DNA of 59,596 nt from an uncultured Nostoc sp. (GCF_937863485.1 NZ_CALMFY010000133.1:1-59596); one strand, 5' to 3'. Numbered from the stretch's first letter, positions 49,937 to 59,382 are shown. Made by a program: numbers and translations. The notes: generated by a model not told the origin, from the letters alone.

Positions 49937-50013
49937 AGGCTAATAGCCCAAGTCCACTTAAGTGGACTAAAACCGTTTACTGGTCGTCTTTAGACGACTT
50001 TAGCTATTAGCCT
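49937..50013. repeat. 77-base palindromic element
   Basis: AGGCTAATAGC (49937-49947) and GCTATTAGCCT (50003-50013) close an element holding two perfect inner hairpins, GTCCACTTAAGTGGAC and GTCGTCTTTAGACGAC. Its nested structure suggests a mobile or transcript-stabilising repeat. Confidence 0.75.
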
Positions 50014-50100
50014 AGTAATTCATTACTAGTACACCACGGCGTAAATAGAGCAACCATTTAAAATCCCTAAAAAGCCCATTCCATAATACTTTTGACTTTT

Positions 50101-50151
50101 ACAACTCTTGGAGAGGCTGGCGCTTAGGGCGTAGCTATGCCGCAGGCTTTA
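50101..50151. repeat. 51-base repeat, second exact copy
   Basis: Identical over 51 bases to 33899-33949, some 16 kb away, and related in reverse to 4786-4840. It starts ACAACTCTTGGAGAGGCTGG. Confidence 0.9.
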
Positions 50152-50256
50152 GGGCTACGCTCAGTGCAAGTGACTTTTGACTTTTGATTTTTGCCTTGCG
50201 GTACTAGGCGGTTGTTAGGACTAGTGTAATATCTCAGATGAAACAGATTAGTTTAC

Positions 50257-51870
50257 TTATTGATCTGCAAAAGTCTGTACCTTGCCATCAGGACTGAGAA
50301 CAACTCGAATTCTGAGATTTTGTCCGCGTGGATTGGCGGAAACAAAAGGTTTACCAACTTCAGGCATCCCAGCGTTATCAACGAATTCTCTTGCTGCCTT
50401 ATTGAGGGGAAAAATTCGTTCCACCGTGCCGTCAACACTGACTATCAAACTGTACTCTAATGTTTGTCCTAGTCCAGTGGGTGGTTGCCAACGCTTTCTT
50501 AAATATTCTCTAGCTTCTGCTACTTGAGGTGTATCAAATAAGGTGCCAGTAGCCACTTGTGTGGATGTAGGGGGTTTGCGTCCGTCCCCTAATTGATCGA
50601 TAAAGGGATTATTCTGGGCAGTTCTAGAGGAGGGAAGTTGTGAAGCAGGTTTTTTTCCAGGAGAAGGTTGTTGTAGGGAATTGATTGTTTCGTCTAGTTG
50701 TTGTGAGTTTAGTGAGGAGGGTTGGGTAGAGGTATTGCCACGATTATTATTGGGTATGATGTCAAGAGACGGGGGGGGAACTGGTGAGATATTAGTTGGT
50801 AAGCTGCCTGCGTTAGAAGATAGTCTAGGTGGCAAATTGCGCAGCTGAGGGAGAACACCAGCTTGGGGACTTGACCCTGTAGGGTTCTGTCCAAGATTTG
50901 GTAATATGGCAATTTCCTGGCCTGGGATTTTGCTGGATGGTGCGATCGCTCGATTGGTAGGAAGGGTTGAAGTCTTGCTCTGAGGTCTAGTCAGTGCATT
51001 ATTTGGAAATAGAGATAAAGGTGGCGGTGTAGAGAAACTGGAACTAGGGGCTGTTAGAGGTGCTTGGGGCAAACTAGATGTAGGAAGTGGAGGGGTGGAA
51101 CCCAGCAAATTATCTGATGGAGTGGTAAGTCCGGGTTGAGGCGTAGGGAAGTTTAGTGAGGATGAAGGTTCTAAAGCAGTCTTTACCGCTGCTGAATCTG
51201 CTGTTTTGACTGGCTGCTGTTGCTTTTCCCTTATGTTGTTAGCATATTGCCAAGTAACTGGTAAAAAACCTACACCTAATACTAATACTGCGGCAACAGG
51301 TGCCCAAGTAGGGAACCTCAGAGTCGAAGTGGTGTTGACAGTTGGAAGTGCCATAACATCAGTCAAGTATTCATCTAAAGCACTTGCTAAATCGAATAGT
51401 TGCAGCAGAGTGAGTTGAATTACCGGACCAGATGAATGGTTGGCGAGAGAACCGAGAAATAAGTTGTGAGTTAAATAGCTGCTTGGTTCTAAGTGGATAT
51501 TTGCCCCTGGAATCTGGGTACTAAAGGAATTTAATGTTTTTGTTGAGGACTTTAATTCCGGCTCACCCAATGCTGTGCTTGACTCCTGGGTACTGGAGAA
51601 ACTGACCCAAAAGCTTTCTGGAGACTGTTGGAGGAATTGCTGTACATAGGTTGTGACTGCATCACATAAGGCTTCGAGTTGATCGCGATCGCCCCGAATT
51701 GGAACTCTGTTTTCTTCTGGTAATCGGGGATCATCAAAACGTAGCTCAAAGCTTAGGTGCTTGAGGACAGTTTTCCCCATCCAACGGGACAGAGGTGAGC
51801 TTTGCGCGAATACTTCTAGCGTGCAAGTAGGAGGTGTGTAGCGACGAATGACAGAATTTGATAGAGGCAT
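50257..51870 (-). CDS. DUF4335 family membrane protein
   Basis: A 537-residue cyanobacterial protein. The N-terminus MPLSNSVIRRYTPPTCTLEV is the DUF4335 mark, followed by LSRWMGKTVLKHLSFELRFD. One membrane helix (TWAPVAAVLVLGVGFLPVTW) is near residue 190. A long Pro/Ser/Thr-rich region leads to a C-terminal folded part (FDTPQVAEAREYLRKRWQPP) that resembles a TonB-C-like ending. The frame is open up to a GTG at 51960, but ATG at 51870 matches the family start. DUF3038 lies just upstream on the same strand. Function unknown; perhaps an envelope-spanning protein. Confidence 0.82.
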   Translation of the reverse strand: MPLSNSVIRRYTPPTCTLEVFAQSSPLSRWMGKTVLKHLSFELRFDDPRLPEENRVPIRGDRDQLEALCDAVTTYVQQFLQQSPESFWVSFSSTQESSTALGEPELKSSTKTLNSFSTQIPGANIHLEPSSYLTHNLFLGSLANHSSGPVIQLTLLQLFDLASALDEYLTDVMALPTVNTTSTLRFPTWAPVAAVLVLGVGFLPVTWQYANNIREKQQQPVKTADSAAVKTALEPSSSLNFPTPQPGLTTPSDNLLGSTPPLPTSSLPQAPLTAPSSSFSTPPPLSLFPNNALTRPQSKTSTLPTNRAIAPSSKIPGQEIAILPNLGQNPTGSSPQAGVLPQLRNLPPRLSSNAGSLPTNISPVPPPSLDIIPNNNRGNTSTQPSSLNSQQLDETINSLQQPSPGKKPASQLPSSRTAQNNPFIDQLGDGRKPPTSTQVATGTLFDTPQVAEAREYLRKRWQPPTGLGQTLEYSLIVSVDGTVERIFPLNKAAREFVDNAGMPEVGKPFVSANPRGQNLRIRVVLSPDGKVQTFADQ

Positions 51871-52119
51871 AGCAGGAACTGCGAGGAAGACTATTTGGGA
51901 TTTTGCAAAAAGTTGAGCCAGTTGCTTGCAAAGAAAAGTTGAAACAGCGGATTCCTCCACTCAGAACTTTGTCAGGTTTTTTGCATTATGCAAACTGGGG
52001 TGCAAGGAGGAAGCAGTGCTGATAGTGGCTCGCCCAAGAACTAACGACCATCAAAAGGGAATTCTTATCTTGCAAACTTTCATGAGCGAATTTTGGTTGA
52101 GGAATTTCAAATCTAAAAT

Positions 52120-52725
52120 TTAAAATTTTGTAGAACGGTCTATAAGTGCTAGCCAGAGACGGCGATGCCCACCAGAAGCACTGTAAAAAAGTAAATCTAC
52201 AAGCAGTTTTAGTGCCAGGTTAGTAAGTAAATCCGTTGAGATTTGCTCGTCCTCTTCCATCCGCTCTTGGTAGGTATTGCAAAAAGCATCAATATAATCT
52301 CCAAGTAAAGCAGCCTGGTGAGGTTCCCGGTTATTTTCTGCCATTTGTTCCAACAAACCGACAGCGCGGCGAATCAATTCCTGGTGCTGTTTGGCTAAAT
52401 AGCAGATGATCAGAACAAGCGATCGCGCTTCTTCTACATCTAGCTTTTTTCGCCCTCCTTGACCTTTGCGTAGAGGATTTGATTGGCGCAGTCGCCATAA
52501 AGCTACGCGGTCTGGCACTCTTGACTCTAAATTCAGATCAGTTGCCGCCGAAAGCATAGCCTCTGAACCAATGCCAGTTAAGGTTTCTAGCGCCAACAGC
52601 ACCAAGTCTAATTGGGTTTTGATATTGTCCCATTGAACTGTGTTTGGGGCTGGAAGCTTGATTAAATCCTCCCACTGGGAATTTGGAGTGGCTGAGTTGG
52701 CGGCCGAGTGCATAACTTTTAGCAT
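52120..52725 (-). CDS. DUF3038 family protein
   Basis: A 201-residue soluble helical protein: NIKTQLDLVLLALETLTGIG, then WRLRQSNPLRKGQGGRKKLD and RSLVLIICYLAKQHQELIRR, as in DUF3038. Function unknown. It precedes the DUF4335 gene in the same direction, and I recall the two as a conserved pair in cyanobacteria, so they are probably one operon. It starts at ATG (MLKVMHSAANSAT). Confidence 0.87.
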   Translation of the reverse strand: MLKVMHSAANSATPNSQWEDLIKLPAPNTVQWDNIKTQLDLVLLALETLTGIGSEAMLSAATDLNLESRVPDRVALWRLRQSNPLRKGQGGRKKLDVEEARSLVLIICYLAKQHQELIRRAVGLLEQMAENNREPHQAALLGDYIDAFCNTYQERMEEDEQISTDLLTNLALKLLVDLLFYSASGGHRRLWLALIDRSTKF

Positions 52726-53646
52726 AAGTGATCAAGCTGATAGGGGATGTTGCTGTTACCCATTTTGAAACCAGACTCTTAAGCATCAAGCTTGGTTTCC
52801 CATAGCTCTGAGCCAGAGGCTTCAGGTAGCTTTTTCTATGTGGTAAACAACAGGTATCTTTGTCCTACTCTAGATGAAAATTTATTTTTGACAAAGTAGA
52901 AAATTATCAATTCTAGTTAAGGTTTACCCGATTTTCGCTACTAGCTCCGTACAAGAGTATAAATAAACAATATTAAGAATTCTAACCGCGAATTATCGCT
53001 AAGTAATTATCTAGAATACCTCCTAATTTATTTGCGATTTTAAATTTTGAAATTTCTTGATGTTTATTACTTGGTTTTCATGTATACATAATTACTATAC
53101 AAATCTTTTGCTGTTTGCTAAAGGTGTTTCTTGCTGCTTTCTACGCATTCCACCCCAGTTTCGCTTGTGTGCAGCCTGTTAGGGACTGACAAAAAATAAA
53201 TTATCCAAAATTATTTGTACATTTATAGGGGTGCAAGGACTTGCACCTGTGTCAACTTAAGGTAAAACCCGCTTTGTGAAAATGTTTTGCCCTCATCCCC
53301 TAACCCCTGCTCCCAAAATTGGGAGAAGGGGAAATTAATTAAAGGCTCCCCTCTCCCCAAATTGGGAGAGGGGTTGGGGGTGAGGGCGTGAGAGAGGATC
53401 GAGGTTTCAGGTTTTCAATGCCTAAATCCTGAATTTGATAAAGTCAGCGTTTGAAGATATTGGCCAATTGATTTTGTCCAACTTAGTTGGTACTATAGCT
53501 CTAACCCTAAATCATGCACATATCAGAACTCATTTATAAACTTGATGAGCAGAGGTAATAGTTTAGACATTTACCAAAACCCATGCTTAAGTATGAGTTA
53601 CAGATAATTCACTGAGTAATAATAGCAACGCAATAATATAACAAAT
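52726..53646. other. Long intergenic region with a palindromic element
   Basis: 921 bases upstream of both DUF3038 (minus) and the molybdate-binding-like gene (plus). A TTGACA-like box was not convincing. It carries GGTGCAAGGACTTGCACC, a small palindrome near 53231, and the larger element at 53289-53386. No gene was seen. Confidence 0.5.
53289..53386. repeat. 98-base palindromic element with nested hairpins
   Basis: GCCCTCATCCCCTAACCCCT at the left is the near-complement of AGGGGTTGGGGGTGAGGGC at the right. Inside are CTCCCAAAATTGGGAG and CTCCCCAAATTGGGAG. This type of repeat is common in cyanobacterial genomes. No transposase is present. Confidence 0.8.
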
Positions 53647-54624
53647 ATGAAAAAGCATTTTTTTGCCTTTTCACTGATAGCTTGTGCTGTCGGTGTGACT
53701 CTGCCAACTCAAGCATTCGCGGTTAAGCTATACGCTGCTGGTAGTTTGCGAGATAGCCTCACAGAAGTAGCTGAATCTTTTAACGAGAAATATGGGATTC
53801 CAGTAGAAACGAGATTTGGCCCGTCTGGTTTAACACGAGAATTTATAGAACAAGAATTCTCCAAAACTGGAAAATCCGCAGATGTTTTTGCTAGTGCAGA
53901 TATTGATAACCCTCAGACATTGTTTAAAGAAGGTTTAAGTGAACCTGTAGTGAACTTTACTAGCAACCGCATGACTGCTGTTGTTAGATCAGGACTTGGT
54001 ATTACATCAGATAATTTGTTAGACTTTTTGCTAAAACCCGAAATAAAGTTGGGAACTTCGACGCCTGTGGCAGATCCATCTGGTACCTATGCATGGCAAA
54101 TATTTGACAAGGCTAATCAGATTACACCTGGTAGCTCTCAAATTCTGAAGGATAAAGCTTTGCAGTTAGTAGGTGGTAATCCTAATGCTCCTATAGTTCC
54201 TAATGGCAAAAATAATTTAGTCTATTTTCTAGAAGAAACAAAACAAGCAGATATCTTTTTAGCTTATTACACCAGTGGGAAGACTGCCCAAGCAACAAAA
54301 GGTGGTGACAATCTGCAAATAGTAGAGTTACCCGAATATTTAGCAACAAAAGCTGATTATGGATTGACTACACTGAAAAACGCCGATCCTGATGGGGAAA
54401 AATTAGCTGAATATATCCTGTCACAAGAAGGGCAACAAATTTTGACAAAGTATGGATTTAGCGCCCCCTCTACTTCTGTTCCCGAACATCAGGGTGCGGG
54501 TGGAATTTTACTGGCTGTAGGTGTAGCTTTTATCCTGAATAAAAAACAAGTATTGCTCAAAAAGCAATTAATCAAAATTGTTAACGGAGATGCAGAACAA
54601 GGGCGTCACAACCTTTTTGAGTAG
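53647..54624 (+). CDS. ModA-like molybdate-binding protein with PEP-CTERM-like tail
   Basis: A 325-residue periplasmic binding protein: signal peptide to about residue 25 (ending QAFA), then VKLYAAGSLRDSLTEVAESF, ADVFASADIDNPQTLFKEGL and QADIFLAYYTSGKTAQATKG, as in ModA/WtpA-type proteins. Near residue 282 is VPEHQGAGGILLAVGVAFIL followed by NKKQVLLKKQ, close to a PEP-CTERM sorting signal (VPEP, helix, basic end), but with an extra tail of about 25 residues. No modB or modC is adjacent, so the partner transporter is elsewhere or absent. ATG start. Confidence 0.85.
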   Translation: MKKHFFAFSLIACAVGVTLPTQAFAVKLYAAGSLRDSLTEVAESFNEKYGIPVETRFGPSGLTREFIEQEFSKTGKSADVFASADIDNPQTLFKEGLSEPVVNFTSNRMTAVVRSGLGITSDNLLDFLLKPEIKLGTSTPVADPSGTYAWQIFDKANQITPGSSQILKDKALQLVGGNPNAPIVPNGKNNLVYFLEETKQADIFLAYYTSGKTAQATKGGDNLQIVELPEYLATKADYGLTTLKNADPDGEKLAEYILSQEGQQILTKYGFSAPSTSVPEHQGAGGILLAVGVAFILNKKQVLLKKQLIKIVNGDAEQGRHNLFE

Positions 54625-54643
54625 CCATTTATGACAATTTCAA

Positions 54644-55294
54644 CTAAATCGGGCTACTAATTTTCTGTCTTATCCACGCACGAAATGCTTTCATTGTCGC
54701 ATTTCTGCCATTGCTTTTACTCTGCATCAAATATTCGGGAATCGCTTGGAAAATTGGGATATTGGGAAAAATAGAACTGGTATTTGATTCTATATATTTA
54801 CCATCGAACAGCACGTTGATTTCTAACTTACTTCCATTCCATCGCCACAGTTCCGGTACTCTTAAAGCTTGATAATTATTAAAACGAGTCCGGGAGGTAA
54901 TATCAATTTCAATAGCCAAATCTGGAGGCGGGTCGGTTTCTAAATTGATTCTATCTTTGCCCCTAATTCTAGCTTCATTTTGGATATAGAAACAATCATC
55001 GGGTTCTACCCCAGCATTCATACTTTCCTTATCAAAAGTCGTAGAACCCAAACTCCAAAATTCCAGATCAAGTTCTTCTAATAAAACTTTTACCAAGTCG
55101 CCAATAATAACTTTAGCTACTTCATGCTCTGGTAATGGAGCCATTATTTCCAACACCCCTTGACTGTAACCTATGCGAGAACTACGATTGTCTCCCAATT
55201 CCGCTAAAATACGTTTGTATGCCGACCAGGAGACATCTTTAATCAACAACTGATGACCGGCTTTAACAATTAGTTGATTGAGTTCAAGTAACAT
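54644..55294 (-). CDS. Uma2 family (DUF820) endonuclease-like protein
   Basis: A 216-residue Uma2 protein. The nuclease-like core is visible in SMNAGVEPDDCFYIQNEARI and PPPDLAIEIDITSRTRFNNY. The N-terminal VSWSAYKRILAELGDNRSSR is typical. The C-terminus is basic. It is unlike the other Uma2 gene at 26659 in detail and is a separate paralogue. Biological role unknown. It is followed on the same strand by none, and preceded by mutS2 14 bases away, so the two may share a transcript. Confidence 0.88.
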   Translation of the reverse strand: MLLELNQLIVKAGHQLLIKDVSWSAYKRILAELGDNRSSRIGYSQGVLEIMAPLPEHEVAKVIIGDLVKVLLEELDLEFWSLGSTTFDKESMNAGVEPDDCFYIQNEARIRGKDRINLETDPPPDLAIEIDITSRTRFNNYQALRVPELWRWNGSKLEINVLFDGKYIESNTSSIFPNIPIFQAIPEYLMQSKSNGRNATMKAFRAWIRQKISSPI

Positions 55295-55308
55295 AGCATT
55301 CCTGCTCT

Positions 55309-57711
55309 TTATTTGATGTGAGCTACGGTAACACCAGTGCCACCATCTGCTTGTTCTGCTGGTTCGTAGTTGTTCACTCTGGAATGCTGTTGCAAAAAGG
55401 CGTGAACTCCTTGTCGCAGTTTCCCAGTGCCGTACCCGTGAATAATCCAGACTGGGCCTGTAGCTTCCGAGATGGCTTTATCTAAAATGTATTCGGCATC
55501 AGCCACCCGTTTACCACGCAAATCTATGGTATTTTGGGAAGTCCGAACTGGAACACTTTGCGGTGGTGGCGTTACTACTGCTGGGGCTGGTTTGGGTTTG
55601 ACGATTGGTTCTGCTTTTTGACCATCTAAAGATTCTACGTCTTGCAACTTCACAGTCATCTTCATTAGCCCAAACCGAACGCTTAACTCCCCATCTTCAT
55701 TAGGACCGGTTATCACTTCTGCTGTCTGTCCGAGTTTTGGAACACGGACGCGATCGCCTACCTTAGGCATAAACCCAGCTTTTGGTTTTGCTGGCGTTGC
55801 TGGCTGATAAAGCTGGCCAATTTGATTCAAAGCATTGGTGGCTTGTTGGGCTTCTTGGGCTGTGGGCGTACCTTTCTGTAAGCGGCGAATCACTTGAGCA
55901 ATTTCACCTTTTGCCTGAGCGATCGCTTGTTTTACTGCTATTTCCTGTGAAGCCCGCAAACTGCTTTCCCTTTCCTCCAAACTTGCGGCTTTTGCGGATA
56001 CTTCTTTGTATAAACGTTCTGCTTGCTGCAACAAACTTTGGGCTTCCGCAGCTTTGGTTTCCTGACGGCGGCGTTGCGCTTCTAACCCAGCAATCACCTG
56101 GTTAACTTCATCTGTGGCCTCTCCCACTTGAGTTTTCGCCTCTTCTACCACTTCTGGCTTCAATCCCAAACGTAGGGCAATTGTTAAGGCATTAGAACGT
56201 CCGGGTATGCCCCACAGCAGACGGTAAGTAGGCGACAGAGTGCTTTCGTCAAATTCTACAGAGGCATTTTCAAACCGATCGTCTTCGTATTTCAGGGCTT
56301 TTAGTTCGCCGAAGTGAGTGGTGGCGATCGTTAGCTGGGAATGGTTGGCTAGATATTGCAACAAGGCGATCGCTAAAGCACTACCTTCAACTGGATCGGT
56401 TCCTGCGCCGACTTCATCGAGTAAAACGAGTGCTGAGTTAGAAGTAGGAACTTCTCCCTCTGCTTCCCCACTCCCCAATGCTTCTAAAATCCGACTAATC
56501 CGGCGAATGTGTCCAGAGAATGTGGATAAACTTTGCTGTAAGGATTGTTCATCCCCGATATCTGCCAGCACCTGATCAAACCAAGGTATTTCCACTGGTT
56601 CGCGGGCGGGGACAAATAAACCCACTTTGGCCATTAATGCTGCTAATCCCAAAGTTTTTAAGGTTACAGTTTTACCGCCAGTATTTGGCCCGGTAATCGT
56701 AACTACCCGAATTTGCGGACTAATCAACAAGTCTACAGGAACTACTGGTTGCCCTTGTTCGTGCTGTTGTTGCCACACTAACAGAGGATGCCGTAAATTC
56801 CGTAAGGTAATGATTTCACTGTCTTCCCGCTGGATAAATCGCGGGGGATTCGCTCCTAGCCAGAAACTATACCGTGATCTAGCGGTGGCCAAATCCAAGG
56901 TGGTAGCGATCGCTAACAACCTCTCCAAATCTGGTTTGACTGCGGCTACTTGTTCGCTCAAAACACGGCGAACCGCTTCTTCTTCGGCTTGCTCTCTCCT
57001 GATGATCTGCCGCAGTTGGTTGCCCAGAGGCACGATAGAATTTGGTTCCACATAGAGCGTGGCACCACTGGTAGAGGTATCGTGGACAATACCGGGGATG
57101 GCATCTTTTTGAGGTGCTTTTACCGGGATGACAAAGCGATCGCTTCGTTGCGTAATTAGCTGTTCTTGAACGGCTCCAGATTTTGCTTGTAAGATATTTT
57201 GCAGCTTTTGAGTAATTTGGCTGCGTAATCGCCGCAAGTCTGTGCGAATTTCTCCCAGTTTTTGACTAGCGCGGTCAGTTACCTGGGCCCGTTCATCAAT
57301 ACAACGGTGAATTTCCTGTTCTAGTTCTGGATAAGTCCGCAAATCGGCAACTAACTCAGTCAGTATCGGCAAATCTTCCTGATTGTCAATGACACGGCGT
57401 AAATTTCTGACACCAGCGAGGGTGGTGGCGATCGCTAACAGTTCATCCCCTGTCAAAATTCCGCTGCGTTCTGCCCGTTCTAGGGAATCGCCAATATCTT
57501 GAATTCCCTCAAATGACAGTCCCGTGGTGAGGCGAGTTTCCAGTTGATAAATTTCTTTGGTTTGCTCTAACAACTGTTCGCTTTGGGACTGAGAATCAGG
57601 TATTTTCAGATGACGCGCAGCTGTCGCCCCCAGCTTAGTTGCCGCAAAGGTGGCAAGGTGCTGGCAGAGGCGATGCCATTCTAATAATTCTAAGGTTTCA
57701 GATTGGATCAA
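55309..57711 (-). CDS. mutS2: Endonuclease MutS2
   Basis: An 800-residue MutS2. The ATPase has Walker A TGPNTGGKTVTLKTLGL near residue 340, the ADIGDEQSLQQSLSTFSGH signature and Walker B LVLLDEVGAGTDPVEGSAL. A coiled coil follows, then the C-terminal Smr nuclease domain (IDLRGKRVADAEYILDKAIS; HGYGTGKLRQGVHAFL). MutS2 binds recombination intermediates and acts in ribosome rescue in some bacteria. A repeat-derived insert (GSGEAEGEVPTSNS) sits just before Walker B. ATG start. Confidence 0.95.
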   Translation of the reverse strand: MIQSETLELLEWHRLCQHLATFAATKLGATAARHLKIPDSQSQSEQLLEQTKEIYQLETRLTTGLSFEGIQDIGDSLERAERSGILTGDELLAIATTLAGVRNLRRVIDNQEDLPILTELVADLRTYPELEQEIHRCIDERAQVTDRASQKLGEIRTDLRRLRSQITQKLQNILQAKSGAVQEQLITQRSDRFVIPVKAPQKDAIPGIVHDTSTSGATLYVEPNSIVPLGNQLRQIIRREQAEEEAVRRVLSEQVAAVKPDLERLLAIATTLDLATARSRYSFWLGANPPRFIQREDSEIITLRNLRHPLLVWQQQHEQGQPVVPVDLLISPQIRVVTITGPNTGGKTVTLKTLGLAALMAKVGLFVPAREPVEIPWFDQVLADIGDEQSLQQSLSTFSGHIRRISRILEALGSGEAEGEVPTSNSALVLLDEVGAGTDPVEGSALAIALLQYLANHSQLTIATTHFGELKALKYEDDRFENASVEFDESTLSPTYRLLWGIPGRSNALTIALRLGLKPEVVEEAKTQVGEATDEVNQVIAGLEAQRRRQETKAAEAQSLLQQAERLYKEVSAKAASLEERESSLRASQEIAVKQAIAQAKGEIAQVIRRLQKGTPTAQEAQQATNALNQIGQLYQPATPAKPKAGFMPKVGDRVRVPKLGQTAEVITGPNEDGELSVRFGLMKMTVKLQDVESLDGQKAEPIVKPKPAPAVVTPPPQSVPVRTSQNTIDLRGKRVADAEYILDKAISEATGPVWIIHGYGTGKLRQGVHAFLQQHSRVNNYEPAEQADGGTGVTVAHIK
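56434..56475. repeat. Repeat-derived insert in mutS2
   Basis: On the plus strand, TCTCCCTCTGCTTCCCCACT resembles the pyrimidine arm of the palindromic element. On the minus strand it codes for 14 extra residues between an EAL helix and the Walker B strand. Confidence 0.55.
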
Positions 57712-57908
57712 GGTTTCAACATCTAATCTGAAATTATCGTAACAATTCTAGCTCCTAGATGGATGAATCTTAAAGGAGAAAATTTTGCTTTAGTCAAATT
57801 AGCTAGCTAGTGCCTGGTAATAACCAAGTAATAACTGACACATCAAGCTATCTTTCCTGAGAAACTACCCCAACACTAACTCTTATCGAAGACAACACAG
57901 GAACTAAT

Positions 57909-58205
57909 TTAAGCAGAGACTATTTCCTTCACCAAAACGTAAGGCTGAACAATGAGGGTATTAAATCGCTTACTGCGATCGCCATTCCATTCTCCTACTT
58001 GTACTGTCGTGGGTTTGGTAATTAATTGCTGATCAATCCACTGTTCCACTGATGGAATGTTATCACTAGCGATCGCTACTCCAACATCCAGCAAGTTTAA
58101 ATCAGGTGCCACTAAAATTACTGCATCTCGTTGTACATGAGGAATTAGCCACTCCCACTCTGCTTCATCCAAAATTTCTGTTAATTCTGCTCTTAAATCC
58201 GACAT
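57909..58205 (-). CDS. DUF2288 family protein
   Basis: A 98-residue soluble protein: LRAELTEILDEAEWEWLIPH, VAPDLNLLDVGVAIASDN and the end RFNTLIVQPYVLVKE, as in DUF2288. Function unknown. The second of two adjacent ATGs (58205) is better spaced from the GAGG upstream than the first (58208). Confidence 0.83.
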   Translation of the reverse strand: MSDLRAELTEILDEAEWEWLIPHVQRDAVILVAPDLNLLDVGVAIASDNIPSVEQWIDQQLITKPTTVQVGEWNGDRSKRFNTLIVQPYVLVKEIVSA

Positions 58206-58273
58206 CATTCCTCAATTTGTATTAGCTAATCGACTATTTTACATTAATTACTACTTCCAACTTCAAACTCCTG

Positions 58274-58338
58274 TACAGACGCGATTAATCGCGTCTCCAA
58301 ATTCCTGTACAGACGCGATTAATCGCGTCTCTCCAAAT
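58274..58338. repeat. Tandem palindromic repeat
   Basis: Two copies of AGACGCGATTAATCGCGTCT, each preceded by CTGTAC, separated by CCAAATTC. Such GACGCG palindromes are common cyanobacterial repeats. Confidence 0.85.
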
Positions 58339-58344
58339 TCCTAA

Positions 58345-59382
58345 CTAAACTTCTGATTTCATTTCATCAATTTCAAATAAAGATACAATTACTCCAGCGA
58401 TCGGAATAGATATAAAAACACCTAATAATCCTGCTACTCTAGCGCCTACTAGCAAAGCAAAAAACACCACTACAGGATTAAGATTCAGCGCATTTTGCAT
58501 AATTCGAGGCGCAATCAAGTTGTCTTGTATTTGCTGAAGAACAATACAAGCTATCAAGACTTTCAATGCTAACCAAACACCTTGAGACAAGACAAATAGA
58601 GTTACTGTGCTTACTGCTAATGTTGCTCCTATACCAGGAATGATATCAACAATTCCGATGATCACTGACAATATCAAAGCAAAAGGTACTTTTAATATTA
58701 AAAAAACTAGAAAAGTCGTAGTTGTGAGAAATGCACTTAATAACAACTGACCTCTAAAGAATCCCATAAATGAGCGTTTGATTATATTTGTAAATCTATT
58801 GCGGCGCTGTTTTGGTACTATTTTTATGATAAAATTCCATAGCTTGTCTCCATCTAGTAACATAAAAAAAGCCACAACAGCAATCAATATAAAAGTCAGA
58901 AAATTCGTCATAAATCCTTGTAAAACAGCCAAGCTAGTAACCAGACTAGATACAGCTTGGTTTCGTAATTGTTCTTGAATAAAACTTAAATCAATCTGCA
59001 AATTCCGGTTTTGCAAAAATCCTTCTAGTCGCTCTAATACAGGTATTAAAGAATTTACAAAGCCAGTTATACTGTCAATTAATTGTTGTCCTTGAGATAA
59101 AACCGTTAAGCTCACGGTAATTATCAGACTGCCAATAATTACAATACTGAGCAAGAAAACGACACCAACAGCTACACCGTGGGGCAAAAAACGCCGCAGC
59201 CATTGAACAGGATAGCTGAGTAAAAAAGCCAAAATTGCGGCAAATGTAAAAATAACAATGACCGCTTCAAAGTAGGCTAAAAGCTGTACAACTGCCCAGC
59301 CAGAAGCAACTAAAAGCAAAAAGCGGACTAACGCCAGATTATTTAATCGCTCCCAAAAATTTTTGGCTTCAAAGCCGCTCAT
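58345..59382 (-). CDS. AI-2E family transporter (UPF0118)
   Basis: A 345-residue integral membrane protein with about eight helices: an N-terminal pair (ALVRFLLLVASGWAVVQLLA, AVIVIFTFAAILAFLLSYPV), a central loop, and the conserved C-terminal half (VPFALILSVIIGIVDIIPGI; FFALLVGARVAGLLGVFISI). The group includes TqsA/YdiK and some sodium/proton antiporters; the substrate here is unknown. ATG at 59382 (MSGFEAKNFWERLNN) is chosen over an upstream in-frame codon at 59439. The last 214 bases of the window upstream of it show no gene. Confidence 0.88.
   Translation of the reverse strand: MSGFEAKNFWERLNNLALVRFLLLVASGWAVVQLLAYFEAVIVIFTFAAILAFLLSYPVQWLRRFLPHGVAVGVVFLLSIVIIGSLIITVSLTVLSQGQQLIDSITGFVNSLIPVLERLEGFLQNRNLQIDLSFIQEQLRNQAVSSLVTSLAVLQGFMTNFLTFILIAVVAFFMLLDGDKLWNFIIKIVPKQRRNRFTNIIKRSFMGFFRGQLLLSAFLTTTTFLVFLILKVPFALILSVIIGIVDIIPGIGATLAVSTVTLFVLSQGVWLALKVLIACIVLQQIQDNLIAPRIMQNALNLNPVVVFFALLVGARVAGLLGVFISIPIAGVIVSLFEIDEMKSEV

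Larger units (their letters stand above)
49554..50256. other. Repeat-rich intergenic region
   Basis: 703 bases without a convincing gene. It includes a GC-rich patch bounded by AATTCGGAAT at both ends (about 49585-49648), the palindromic element at 49937-50013 and the 51-base repeat copy at 50101. The small frames here (for example 49663-49878 minus) read as random. Confidence 0.6.
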
